Assembly: GCA_013115145.1 (NCBI GenBank)
Contig: JAAPAO010000006.1
Location: 62,001-126,000 of the forward strand
Length of the DNA stretch: 64,000 bases
Direction: 5' to 3'
Source: Perkinsus chesapeaki
Lineage: Eukaryota; Perkinsozoa; Perkinsida; Perkinsidae
Shown here: piece by piece, positions 47,015 to 57,839 of the stretch
How positions within the stretch are numbered: the stretch's first letter is position 1
Layout of the letters: the number at the start of each line of letters is the position of its first letter
Notes under the pieces: model-generated
What the model saw: the letters and a program-made list of their open reading frames with translations, nothing else
Database searches by the model: none
What the model was told of the DNA's origin: nothing
Translations under genes and position numbers: made by a program

Positions 47015-49542
47015 ATGGCATCCATTAACGAAGGGACAAGTAAGCAGACGTAGCTTATGGGATTCACCCAGTGCTCTACCGTTATTATAGGCCTTTTGTG
47101 GGCTTTTGGTAGCCCTTAGCGGGCCGCCGCCGACTTTGAGCCCGATTTTAGTATAAACGATTTATACCATTTTAAATTATAGTACGGCTCATATCACACT
47201 GTGCCTCGCTACTTCGAGAGGCTGACGGTTACCGCGAATATTCACAGAGTGTTACTTTCGCCGTCTTTTTGGATAAAGTCTACGACGATTGTAATTATTG
47301 TCAGGCGGCCTCCCCGTGGGGCAGCTCGCCGTTGATGAGTACGGCAACCCCTTTGTTATTATGCAAGATCAGAATGATAAGAAGCGAGTAACTGGCTTGG
47401 ACGCCCAAAAGGTATTTTTACTTCCCTCGGAAGAGCGACCACAGTAATTTTTCAGGCTAACATCCTTGCCGCCAGAAGCGTCGCGGAGACGATTCGAACT
47501 AGTCTTGGCCCTAAGGGTAAAATAAGATACTTTAGTCTCACGTGACATAATGGTGCGTTATAGGCATGGACAAGATCATCGTCGGACCTGATGGCGACGT
47601 AACAGTCACTAATGACGGCGCAACGATTCTTGACAAGATGCAAGTTGAGAACCAAGTCGCCAAGCTTATGGTTGAACTATCCAAGAGTCAGGTAGGCTTC
47701 ATGTAGATGCCTGGACTGAATGACTCAATGTTAGGATGATGAAATTGGTGATGGTACCACCGGTATTGTCATCATTGCCGGTGCGTTGTTGGAACAAGCC
47801 AATAAGTAAGGGTGATCTGTACGAGTAAGGGTATTGTAGGCCAACCTTCAGGCTTTTGGAGATGGGTATTCATCCTCTCCGTATTGCCGATGGCTTCGAG
47901 AAGGCTTGTGAAGTTGCTGTTAAGCGTGTTCAGGAAATTAGCAAGCAGGTATTAGTACACCTACTTGGGACTTGGAGTTGGTAAGGAACTATCTCTCAGG
48001 TGGACATATTCAGTAACGATAATGAGGAACTTCATCGCGCTGCCATGACCGCTCTGGGCTCAAAGGTAGCACCCTTCGGACTTTGATTACAGCTCTCATA
48101 CCTGTAACAGATCGTCTCTTCCCGACAAGCCCAAATGGCCAAGATTGCCACCGATGCGGTCCTCTCGGTCGCCAATTTAGAGAGAAAGGACGTCAACTTC
48201 GATCTTATCAAGGTCGAAGGCAAAGTTGGTGGTCGACTCGAAGATACCTGTTTGGTCAACGGTATAGTTATCGACAAGGAGTTTTCTCATCCCCAAATGC
48301 CAAAGGAGGTTAAGGACGCGAAGATCTGTATGTCGAGTGTGTACGACTGCGTAGGTGTATTCCAATTTCAGGCATCTTGACATGTCCATTTGAGCCCCCG
48401 AAGCCTAAGACTAAGCATAAGATTGACATCAAGTCCGCTGAGGACTACAAGAAGCTCTACAAATACGAGCAGAAGTAATACACTTCAACACTTCAATCAC
48501 CGTTCAATATTTATCGCTCAGGTATTTCTCTGATATGGTGGATAAGATGCTGGATTCTGGCGCCAACTTGGCAATTTGCCAGTGGGGCTTTGACGACGAA
48601 GCGAACCACCTTCTGTAAGATTATCCTGTCTTGACGTTTTCTCTCGTAATGTTCTCATCTCAGATATCAGCGTGGTCTCCCAGCTATCCGATGGGTTGGT
48701 GGTGTTGAGCTCGAGCTTATCGCCATCGCCACTGGTGGTCGAATCGTCCCCAGATTCTCCGAACTCACTTCTGATAAGCTTGGCCATGCTGGCACTGTAA
48801 AGGAGCTGAGTCTCGGCACTACTGACAAGGACTCGATGATTGTAATCGAGGACTGTGCTAATTCGAAGACCGTAAGGCTGCTTTCTAATTACTCATTTAA
48901 TCTTAGTTATTTTCTGTTAGGTCACCGTGCTTGTTCGTGGTGGTAACCAGATGGCTGTCGATGAGGCTAAGCGGTGCTTGCATGATGCCATGTGTTGCGT
49001 CCGCAATCTTATTCGTGATAACAGAGTAGGGCCTTTCGAATTGTGTACTTTTGATTTTTCGTTCTTCAAGGTTGTTCCCGGCGGCGGCTGCGCTGAGATT
49101 GCTGCCAGTATTGCTGTTGCTGACGCAGCTGATAAGGAGCCCACTGTCGAGCAATACTCAATGAGGGCTTTCGCTGACGCTTTAGAGACCATTCCCAACT
49201 GCCTCAGTGAGAACTCTGGTCTCCAGCCGCTCAAGACGGTGGCTGAAGTGAGGTAGTGTTTCAAGTGAAATTGTTACGGGAGGAATCATTTCCATTTTAG
49301 GAATCTGCAAATATCCACGGGAAAGCCTGTCTATGGTGTAGATTGCGTAGCCCAGGGAACAAACGATATGTGGCAACAGGGAGTGTACGAGGCCATGGCG
49401 TCAAAGGTGGAAACTCTTGTTTAGAGCTAAGGGGTTTTCAAACATCTCTTTTTAGGTTGAGCAATTCAGCCTTGCGACCCAGGTTGTGAAGATGATCCTT
49501 AAAATCGATGATGTGATGTCCCCATACGATTGCGATCAGTAG
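47015..49542 (+). CDS. CCT5: T-complex protein 1 subunit epsilon (CCT5)
   Basis: The short first exon MASINEGT (ATG 47015) is followed by an intron of about 260 nt, long for this window. Then comes [20 protein letters not shown], the CCT5-type N-terminus. Later exons give [40 protein letters not shown], the ATP-binding [44 protein letters not shown] (typical of the epsilon subunit), [40 protein letters not shown], the PGGGCAEIA motif and a terminal [13 protein letters not shown] with TAG 49540-49542. CCT5 is one of eight subunits of the cytosolic chaperonin folding actin and tubulin. All group II chaperonin landmarks are present. Confidence 0.95.
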
Positions 49543-49672
49543 AGTGCCTGCATGGCGGACGGCTCGGCTATTAGCACGTATATGGCATAAGATTACTCAG
49601 CTAGCTGCCGCTGCACAACGATTGCGTTTCTAACGTTATCTACATACCCTTCCCAATCAATATTGCCAGTGG

Positions 49673-51646
49673 ATGAGTGTTGCTCTTCGAGCTAGAGGGA
49701 TGGTGTTCCGTGTTGAGTTCGAAGTCCGTGTTAATTCTATCTTGTGACGGTTATTCAGCATCAGGTTATCGCGATCATCGCGATGCTCTGTAGATGCATA
49801 CAGCGTGAGTGCCAGCATAATACGCGGCGCTTGTATCGATTCAACTCAAACCCTAATGAGTTATTAGGCTTCGAGTGCTGCGAAATAGTCATCGATATGC
49901 AAGTCGAACTTCGACTTGCATACTCAGTGTGCATACTTCGACTGTCGAAGTATCTAGATAAAAGGTTCGAAAGTCATTTCCGTCTCTGGGATGTTGGGAT
50001 GTTGGGATGTGGGGGATTTAGCGTTTACTTTGTGTTGCAATGCCACGAAGATGGTCTTCTACGTCGAAGGAAAACAAACAGTAATGCATCACGTGGTTTT
50101 TGTAGGTAGGTAGAATTGTCTCTGCAGGACGTTTGTCAGCCGGACGAACGAGCAACGCTGTGGTCGTTATGCCACAACTCGGGGTATAACTCCTCCTAAT
50201 AGGCTTGATTTGGAAGGTATCCTGGAAACCGCAAGTGTGAAGAACTCAGAACTTCTTAAGCGACCAGGGTAGGTTCCATAGTGATTTCCCTAGTTTGAAG
50301 TAACCTATATGGCTACGGTTTGAGCTTCTTTGCGGAAACGGCCTCCCAACTACCAACTTTAATAGACATGAGCCATGGACACTGTAGTGTGGAACTCGAA
50401 GAGAAGGTGAGGCTGACGTGATCCTTGATCGTGCACGTTCTTGACGCGTCAGGTGCTCGGACCGCTGCAGACAATCTTCGACCAGGCGAACGTAGAAAAA
50501 TTAGTCCAGCCGGTTGGATCAAGTGACATGAAATGCACGGTAAACGTTTTCGAGGACAACGAGAAAGAAGTAGGAGACATTCCCGTATCTTGAGTAGGAT
50601 GTGACATGAACCGCTCTGCTAGACTATCTAGTATTAGTTAGAAATGCCAGACAATCTGCAACTATTAGTCTTGAGTATACTTAATCCCACAGGTGGAAAA
50701 GTCCGTGAAACGACTGATCATGGGTATGAAGAAGTTCGGTAGCAAGGCGGAAAACGTGAGATATCTCGAAGAGGCCACCCAAGCTTTCTACGGTCTTTAC
50801 AATTTCTTTTTTGAAGCCACTCGCTTCGTAGGGATTGTGACCCACCCACAGGAGTAATAGTTCATGTATAGTTCGTATGTCCATGAAGTTCTCCATAGTT
50901 ACGCTGATAAATGCAAGGCATGGATTAGCGATCCGTCACTAGAGCGACTCAGGAGACCCCCACATAGTGGAGCGGAACAAGAGAAATGTAATGTAACTTG
51001 TAATATTCGGCGGTAATCCGGTCCTCATTTGCACGGGGTACTATCTGCCATGCAAAATCCATGATGAATAAAATAGCACTTGTGTTGTTCAGGTTTTGTG
51101 GACTTTTGGCAGCGCTGTGCAGTGAACCAGTGCCGTAAACGAAAGGAGCGAGCTCCAGCAACCCCACCTGCTACGGACTACAGGAGTGGAACGCTTTTGA
51201 GAGCGCAGAGAGATATCCACGCTGAGCTAGAGAGTCTCCGTGCAGAGGTTGCTAAACTAAGAGCGGATGCTAACAATAGGGGCGGTAGGGTCTGGGGCCC
51301 AGCCTCTGGGCAGGCTACAGGGTTATCTCGGATTCTGTTTTCACAACGGTTGTCCTGGCCTGACTAACACTCGTAGCAGTTTGTATCTCGCTAGTCTCTT
51401 GACATTACTGACCGTGATACATTAAGGATGCGGTAAGGGTTTACATTCTCAGGATCTGGTTCAGTTCTCCCAAGTCCACCACCAACTAAGAGAGCTCGAA
51501 TCGTCAAGGATGGTACCCCGTGGCGCTCTAAGAGCAAGTTCTGTTCATGTATTTCAGTTGTCTCGGATGGTGAATATGATAGTTCTTCATCCTCAACCGT
51601 GTCTCTCCCAAAGCCGAAGGTGCCGACCAACTGGCGAGCTAGATAA
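49673..51646 (+). CDS. Helical/coiled-coil protein, unrecognised
   Basis: A possible first exon (ATG 49673, MSVALRARGMVFRVEFEVR) is followed by about 0.4 kb of intron-like DNA that carries strong palindromes. Well-spliced exons then read TFVSRTNEQRCGRYATTRGI, LDLEGILETASVKNSELLKR, FFAETASQLPTLIDMSHGHC, VLGPLQTIFDQANVEKLVQP and VEKSVKRLIMGMKKFGSKAE with NVRYLEEATQAF. Then come HEVLHSYADKCKAWI and a C-terminal coiled coil (RAQRDIHAELESLRAEVAKL). The last exons are Ser/Pro-rich (LPSPPPTKRARIV) and end NWRAR before TAA 51644-51646. The long alpha-helical body recalls BAR-type membrane-bending dimers, but I cannot assign it. The start is uncertain because the first splice does not resolve cleanly. 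Confidence 0.45.
49768..49784. repeat. Perfect palindrome, 8-bp arms, 1-nt centre
   Basis: ATCGCGAT, one C, then ATCGCGAT. Because the arm is itself palindromic this is both a direct and an inverted repeat. It lies in the probable first intron of the coiled-coil gene. Confidence 0.85.
49896..49922. repeat. Perfect inverted repeat, 13-bp arms, 1-nt centre
   Basis: TATGCAAGTCGAA (49896-49908) pairs with TTCGACTTGCATA (49910-49922) around a single C. A second perfect hairpin, ATACTTCGAC / GTCGAAGTAT with 1-nt centre, follows at 49933-49953. Both lie in the probable first intron of the coiled-coil gene. Confidence 0.92.
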
Positions 51647-53312
51647 TAATATCTGCAAGGTATGAATAGTCTCATCTTTTTATTAGCTTTTATTCGAGTT
51701 TCCAGCCTTTCTGTTTCTAAACTGTTGTGCTCATCCGAGAAAGTTCTGCGGGGCATCACAACGGCTTGGGCGCAGTGGCCCGAGGGCCCTGCTAAAGGAG
51801 TACAAAAGGCAACGACCCTCCGAACAAAAATGCGCAGTAACCGGATTTCGTTGTCATTGTTGTTCCCGCGGCTCTACCCACTGAATATGCAACAATCGTT
51901 GCGATGTGGACCGTATCAAGGTAGGTCAGCAATACGCCTTGAGGTAAACCCAGGCGGTTAACAGTTGAAACTCAACACGAATCGCAATACCCACGATAAC
52001 CCAATACCCAATACGGTATTGGCAATACAAAACAGCAAGTTTTCTGAGCAACAACAGTATATGACCAGAGTCGCTATGATAGAATCCTCTGAAGCAAAGC
52101 AATAGTGGGCAAAGTTCAACGTGTGAGTGACATGTAGTTTATATCATATACTATATACGTATACATATACAGTATATGTTCAACAGGACTTCTGTTACAG
52201 GAGTCTCAACCGGTTCACTCTTCTTTGACCAGGCCCAACATTGATCTTTAGCTGGCGAATTGCGATAGTCACACTACCTCATCAAGCGCCTACATCTCCA
52301 CTCTTCCGCCTATATTGAGCATAGCTAGACATTTTCGTACGCACACCCTGTTACTCAGGTGGGGGGATAACACCCCAGGGGTATACCTCACTTTCCTTAG
52401 TAGATAAGTCCAGTCCCCCACCGTATCCTTGTATGTCGGCCAGGGCATCAACGGCTGTTAGAACTCGGGCTTCACAGAGAGCTTGCCCTCTCACGGTTCA
52501 CCCATGGGGACTGGCGTCACAATTTGTGACGCCACGAGCTCGAAGGCTCCCAGTGCGGTTAATCCACTTTGGTTCAAACGAAGACTTTAGCTCGTGAGCT
52601 GTTATCTCTGTCTATGAGCAATACTATTTCCGTCCTGTATTCGTCTATATTTGTGCCCATAGTTGTACCACATACCCCTATCTGGTCGATCAGAGCTGAT
52701 AACGATGAAACCCCGCGGAAACCCTGTGCACGTGCGCTTCGGGCCTACCATAGAGTAAGAGTCCTTTTGTCGACCTCCTATGTCTCCTGCGAGTCACGAT
52801 AGGTTCGCTGATAATGTATCCGCTCAAGAATCCCGTGAACACGGTAATCGTGACAGCTTACTCACTGCTTACTAGCTATATCCCTAAGTTTCATTCGAGA
52901 GCGGAAGTGCAGTTGTGCGCGTGCCACAGAGTTTGCGCTATACGGTGTAGCGAATTTTGAGGGATAACTTCATTGTGAACTTATGTTGGGGGCCGTAATC
53001 ACTTATCTTAAACGGCCTCTGAGTAGCTCCCTAGGTGTTCCCACCGCTCATATCGTCGTTATGGCTTGTCATGTATTAGAGTGCGTAGCAAGGACGAGTA
53101 CCCGATTGGGGTTCTCCCACCGCACGAGTACCTCCGCCAGTGGAGCGCGCCCCTTCCTAATCACCTAAGCGCTGGCGTCTCCATAAGCTGCGCGGGTTCG
53201 ATAATACCTGCTCAGTTGTGCTCGATAGGCGAGTCCTGGCTTCCAGTCTGGGTTAACCCTCTGACGGTTTCACGATCCTGAGATTTTGACAGCTTACTTG
53301 CTACAGTTCACT
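51647..53312. other. Gene-free start of the hairpin-rich island
   Basis: No conserved gene is visible. The stretch contains an AT-rich near-palindrome around 52146-52180 (catatacta...tagtatatg type), a pyrimidine/purine-mixed unique part, and a perfect hairpin at 52512-52534. Frames of 60-100 codons (51662-51961, 52569-52802) have no domain-like composition. Confidence 0.5.
52512..52534. repeat. Perfect inverted repeat, 11-bp arms, 1-nt centre
   Basis: TGGCGT/CACAA (52512-52522) pairs with TTGTGACGCCA (52524-52534) around a single T. Confidence 0.92.
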
Positions 53313-53528
53313 ATGTCCCCAAGTCTTGTGATTCGTACCCTCGTCCTCTTACTGGTGTGCCTATGTCATGCCTCATTGTCTGATGGGACCGGTGGCTCTA
53401 TTCGTGAGATGGCCACAGGAACCGACTGCAGTTTTTGTAGACACTGCTCTAGGAAGGGAGGTTTGGGCGATCTTGTATGTTTCCTCCATCTGCTAAGATG
53501 CCACAGTACCTGCAAAAACTGCTGCTGA
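53313..53528 (+). CDS. Small secreted eight-cysteine peptide, copy 1
   Basis: The ATG at 53313 opens MSPSLVIRTLVLLLVCLCHA, a textbook signal peptide with likely cleavage after HAS or nearby. The mature part is about 49 residues: a Gly/Ser/Thr-rich spacer, then a core with pattern C-x2-C-x2-C-x10-C-x6-C-x3-C-x2-C-C (eight Cys). Total length is 71 residues, uninterrupted. The peptide at 59160-59351 has the same signal sequence and cysteine framework. The Cys number and secretion signal suggest a disulfide-stabilised extracellular peptide of the defence, effector or toxin-like type, but no known family was recognised. The frame open from 53286 starts at a TTG and is not the true start. Confidence 0.72.
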   Translation: MSPSLVIRTLVLLLVCLCHASLSDGTGGSIREMATGTDCSFCRHCSRKGGLGDLVCFLHLLRCHSTCKNCC

Positions 53529-54030
53529 GGTAGCCTACTACCTGAGCAATCAATGCGTAGGAGTCTCTGTTAGATACTCTCTCATTGAGATACGTGTAAA
53601 TATCGAGTCCAGCGGGTATGCCCCACAGTTTTCTGTCTACCTTGAAGTTTGTCGCTCAAACGATCTTACATGATCTTGGGCCCAGATGCTTGATCAACGA
53701 GGGATCACTCTGCGATCTTCGATCTGAATGATATTTGTCTGGAAGGTTTTCTAAGGTTGAGTTAAAAGTGAAAAGATACCCCGAGAAGGGCTTTAATGTA
53801 ACATGCGAAGTTCCCTCGTACTTGGATGTTGCCTCATCAATAAGAAGTTCCTATCCGTGGAGTCCTCTTGTCAATGAGGGACTCCCCCTAAGGGAGCCTC
53901 ATGACTGATTCGTGAGCTTAGGGAAATTTCATGCTTCAGAGATCTAGAGACTGCGGGTTTTGACAAGAGGTCCACGGGGCGCTGTCAGCGCCGCGCTGAC
54001 GCATTCAGCAGAATTGACCTCATATTATGA
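53313..54030 (+). repeat. Segmental duplication, copy 1
   Basis: From just before the peptide start to about 54030 the DNA is homologous to about 59130-59810 on the same strand. Shared landmarks beyond the coding part include gtccagcgggtat (53609 and 59446 areas), tcaaacgatctt / tcgaacgatctt, aaagttccctcgtac, aataagaag, and ggagcctcatga / ggagcctcacga with gattcgtgag. Indels have accumulated between copies. Homology outside the coding sequence shows the whole block was copied. Confidence 0.8.
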
Positions 54031-54215
54031 GGTCTCGCAAACCAAGTGTTCGCTTATGATTCATGAGACTCAATCGGTCTGTCGTAAGCTACAGCCAGAT
54101 GAAAAGTATTCATTCTGACTGCCTGAAGTTATCAGGCTGGAGTCGTGTGAGTCCCCAAAATCGCATATGTAGTGAAAAAGGGTAGCAAGACTTGCCGAGC
54201 AAGTATTAATTACTT

Positions 54216-54259
54216 GGCGAGCCAGAAATTCCAAAAAATTCTGGAATTTCTGGCTCGCC
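54216..54259. repeat. Perfect inverted repeat, 18-bp arms, 8-nt loop
   Basis: GGCGAGCCAGAAATTCCA (54216-54233) pairs perfectly with 54242-54259 around the loop AAAAATTC. It is directly flanked by further hairpins: CAAGTA/TACTTG at 54200-54216, GACTGGC/GCCAGTC at 54261-54277 and GTTCTG/CAGAAC at 54282-54296, so four stems stand in a row within 100 bp. Confidence 0.95.
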
Positions 54260-55682
54260 AGACTGGCACTGCCAGTCAGTAGTTCTGACTCAGAACCGCT
54301 GCACTCAAGTTGCCATAGTTTTCCAAGCTAGGGGCAAATAACAAACGCCACCGCACAAGAAAATCAGGAATGCCCATCCGAGTCCGTGCATTCAATGTAA
54401 TGCAGACTCTGCATTGGAGAGTAATACAAGTTTGTCCGACTAATTTTGTCGCGGAATACATGTATCTCGTTGCAGTTCATTCAGATTGAATCATTCAGTG
54501 CCTACAAAGTTCGCGAGTTCCCCGATGACATTGGGTGTATGATAGCATTGTTCTTTCAGGACCTAAAATTCAGGTTACGCCGTGACCGTTACCGCAGACT
54601 GCTGTAACAATGGAAGCTTCATAGTGAAGCAACTAGGCCAGTGAGTTACTGGCAGTGACTCTGGCCTTCTCTATCGGCTGAAGTTCGCACTATACTCGTG
54701 CCACGATTGTGGCACGCTCGCAAGTCTCCACTTTCCCAAGCACTCGTGATTTCGATTTTTGACAGCATCAAGTTGGGCGGCACAAGCTGGAAGCTGCACA
54801 AAAAGTCGGCTGCTTAAAGCAGCCGCATTGGAACTCACCGGACTCCAGTGACTGGACTACCTACTCTTGAGAAGGCTACAAGAGGATGCGGGCACAAATT
54901 GTATCGTTACTACCGTACAATACGGTTACTATCGATACCGACGGTCCTGATGCAGCAGTCCTGGATACTCACTGGATTAGTGTCGCTGCAGAGAACTGTG
55001 ATTGCCTGATCTTCGACCAGGCACAGCCACATAAGAAATACTTGTATTAGTAGCCTTGAACGTGCCAGGCAAGCTGCGCAAGGTAAGAGTAGTGAATATC
55101 GTGAAGCCTTAATTGTCATAGTGATAACATCACTGACAATTTGTCAGGGCCTGAAATGGCTGCAAAGTTGCAACGAGCGTACGGTTTCATCCGCGCTTTC
55201 ATGGCATGTTTTCTTTATCATGGTCAATGATGGACCGTCAATCTATGGTAGAGACATTACATATGTCGGAGTGAACCCAGCGGGGTTTGAAGCTCACACT
55301 TTTACGTCCCGCTACTAGTGTCCCCGAGTGCTAAGTCAATCACCGCGCGCTCCGTATAACAGATACAGTATCCAGGATACTGAAACGGCTACCGGTTTCT
55401 TCATTGCTAGCCGCACAAGTGAAGCACCTCACACACCGCGTGTTATGCTCACCGTGGCACAGTCACTGTGACACGTGTCACGATGAAACGGTGTATATGT
55501 AAACAAGGTATGAAGATAGGATAGTTGATAATATAAGCAGTTAACCTATTACATAGTCGGACGTGGGAAATGTAATATACCCTCATGCCTGCCAACAGGA
55601 AACCTCGTGTGCACAATATGTATACAATAAACGTGTGGGCTGTTGAGTCGGTGACACCCACGCCGCGCATAGGCCGTCGCCC

Positions 55683-55874
55683 AATTTTCGCGGACGGGAT
55701 TTCTAGCTTGCGCGAAAATTGTGTTTTACGGGGGTAATGCACAATTTTCGCGCATTATCCCCATTGTATGATTTAGTCCCTTCCGCAAAAAAATAAACAT
55801 CTGCAAGTTGCATGAAATATGATGAAATATTATCAATAGGGGCAGTTGGCGAAAATTGTACATGGGGGGTAATG
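55683..55874. repeat. Dispersed short repeat GCGAAAATTGT...GGGGGTAATG in both orientations
   Basis: GCGCGAAAATTGTG (55710-55723) pairs with CACAATTTTCGCGC (55740-55753) across a 16-nt loop. The unit gcgaaaattgt followed by a G-run and gtaatg occurs directly at 55711-55739 and again at 55849-55874. An inverted partial copy (AATTTTCGCG) lies at 55683-55692. This could be the remnant of a small inverted-repeat transposon; no target-site duplication was identified. Confidence 0.7.
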
Positions 55875-56727
55875 TGACTTCTGTGACTACGTCTTGGTAC
55901 TATCAAGTTTATACATCCGTAGTTCAGCCAATAACTGCGGGACCCGCAGTGCGGGTGGGGAACTGGTCGAACTAACCACCGGCCGGCACTTGGCATCCCT
56001 ATCATGAGGATACTATCACCATGGTCTGATGTAGCCTAGGGATTCCCTAGTAGGGAAGTTTCCTGACTCGTCATAAGGCCGGACCCTGAACTGTTCCACT
56101 CTGCACGAACTGCACGAGAAGATACGCAGCCAATGAATTGAGTCCTACGAAGTATCTAGAGTAAAGGCGAGGGTCAAGGTCTATGTCATAATATGACAGT
56201 CATGTGATTGCTGCACGCCGTGCAGTGTTCATCTGTGTGCTGTGCTGTGCCGTGCTGTGCTCATCGTTGCCGGACAACTTAACAGTGTCAAGCTACGCGA
56301 AACGTGGGGTGTATCGGATACACCGTATTCCATCAGACAGGACGTAAACTGTACCGTCCCATGGTAACCGTAGCTCAAACCATCCGCCACTCTCCCGCAT
56401 TGTGTGATATCTTTGGCCAGGCCAACTTGACCAACGATCTTATTCAGTATCCGCCAGTGAACTGGCGTTCAAGTCTTGAATACCAGTTGACTGGCGGAGT
56501 CTTGAATTTCGAGATTAAGTTTTCTTGTTCGTCCGACGCAATACCACAGTACTGTTTTTTATGATTTTGAGAGCCTCGATCTCGCGTCATCATTAGTCTC
56601 ATAATGCGACTCACATTATAACTGAATGATTGTCAATCATTGATTGACGGGATTGAATGGTGGGAACTAACTGCAATAGATATACAGACAGTACACACCG
56701 AGTACGTACACTGCACATGGAGCATGT

Positions 56728-56779
56728 TACAGGGGCAGTGCTAGATACTTTATGCTACAGGGGCAGTGCTAGATACTTT
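56728..56779. repeat. Tandem direct repeat, 24-bp unit with 28-bp period
   Basis: The unit beginning TACAGGGGCAGTGC and ending AGATACTTT occurs at 56728-56751 and again at 56756-56779. The two copies are identical. Confidence 0.9.
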
Positions 56780-57839
56780 TCAATAAAAAGTAAAACGAAA
56801 AAAGTCGCCATACGTAGGTGGGATGTGATTCCCTGCGAGAGCTCAGTATCTCAAGAACGTAAACCAACACAGCTTATCCGAGTATGCGGATTCTAAGACC
56901 CTTTGGCCCAGGCCGCTGGACGTCCTGGTCTATCCAGGCCTTCTCCACCAGAGAGGACAGTAGTACCGTCACAGACTGCGAATTACAGTACTCGGAAGGA
57001 GATTCGCGTAGCCGAATTTGTTTCGCAGGAAGCGAGGATCCTGGAAGACTCACGTCTATTACGTCGCGGTACGGGCTCGGCACCGTCAATTGGTGGCTTC
57101 AGTTGGTCGGAACTATCCAATAGTTACTATTGGGTCCTCCTACAGTACGACTGGTACTATACTGCGATGACCAACGTCTGAATAGACCGGTCCGGCTCCA
57201 AGTTGAATTGCTTAACGACGGTTGAACCGGGAGGTAGTCCGTTCAACGGGGAATGTTGACGACCGTGGTCCATTGAGGAGAGAGATCAAGGTCACTAGTT
57301 CACGACATGTATCTTCATTCCTTTAAACAAGAATGCCCCATCCTCAATTGCTGCAACAGCAATACAGTTGACTACGGTCAATAGTCCTGCAGCTGTGCTG
57401 AACGCGTGTTCTGACAGTCAGAATCTGACTGCATATCTCCAAGTTTTAATGGCTTAGCTTCAATCTACTAGGGTTGGATAGTCTCGCCACGGAACTCCCG
57501 GGATTTGCTAAGGACTGCTCCGGGGATTGAAGCTCCGGACAGCATGGACCGTGTTGCACACTGTGTAATGCAGTGCACTGCACAGTTGAAAAACTTGTTA
57601 CTAATATGCTCGTCATACTATTTTGCATGTCCGGCTATGCTAACTATGAACCAAAGGAAGCAGATGTGATTGTTGTGGGAGTATACCAAAGCATTCACGC
57701 TCAGCCAATCGATAGTGTATCACCCCATTACCTTCTAATAGCTTCTCCAAGGTTGGTTCGCTTGATAGTGAGCGAATCTCACTGTGAGCCGCAGCGGCTC
57801 AGCCGCTCACCGAGCGACTAGCCATGGATCAGTAAATGC

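Larger units (their letters stand above)
53529..57839. other. Hairpin-dense non-coding island, part 1
   Basis: No conserved gene. Many short perfect inverted repeats occur; examples with arm and loop lengths are: 53984-54000 (7+3+7), 54016-54034 (8+3+8), 54261-54277 (7+3+7), 54282-54296 (6+3+6), 54616-54630 (6+3+6), 54697-54716 (8+4+8), 54807-54825 (8+3+8), 54912-54926 (6+3+6), 55366-55382 (7+3+7), 55468-55481 (7+0+7), 55935-55949 (6+3+6), 56036-56050 (7+1+7), 56184-56198 (7+1+7), 56211-56225 (7+1+7), 56308-56324 (8+1+8), 56452-56467 (7+2+7), 56625-56641 (7+3+7), 57409-57423 (7+1+7), 57415-57431 (7+3+7), 57569-57582 (7+0+7), 57786-57800 (7+1+7). Frames in this stretch (for example 56304-56564) lack domain-like composition. 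Confidence 0.75.

Noticed and set aside
56304-57181. Frames of 80-90 codons in the hairpin island as genes
   Set aside because: They overlap hairpins and direct repeats, lack signal peptides or family motifs, and occur in several frames at once, as expected by chance.
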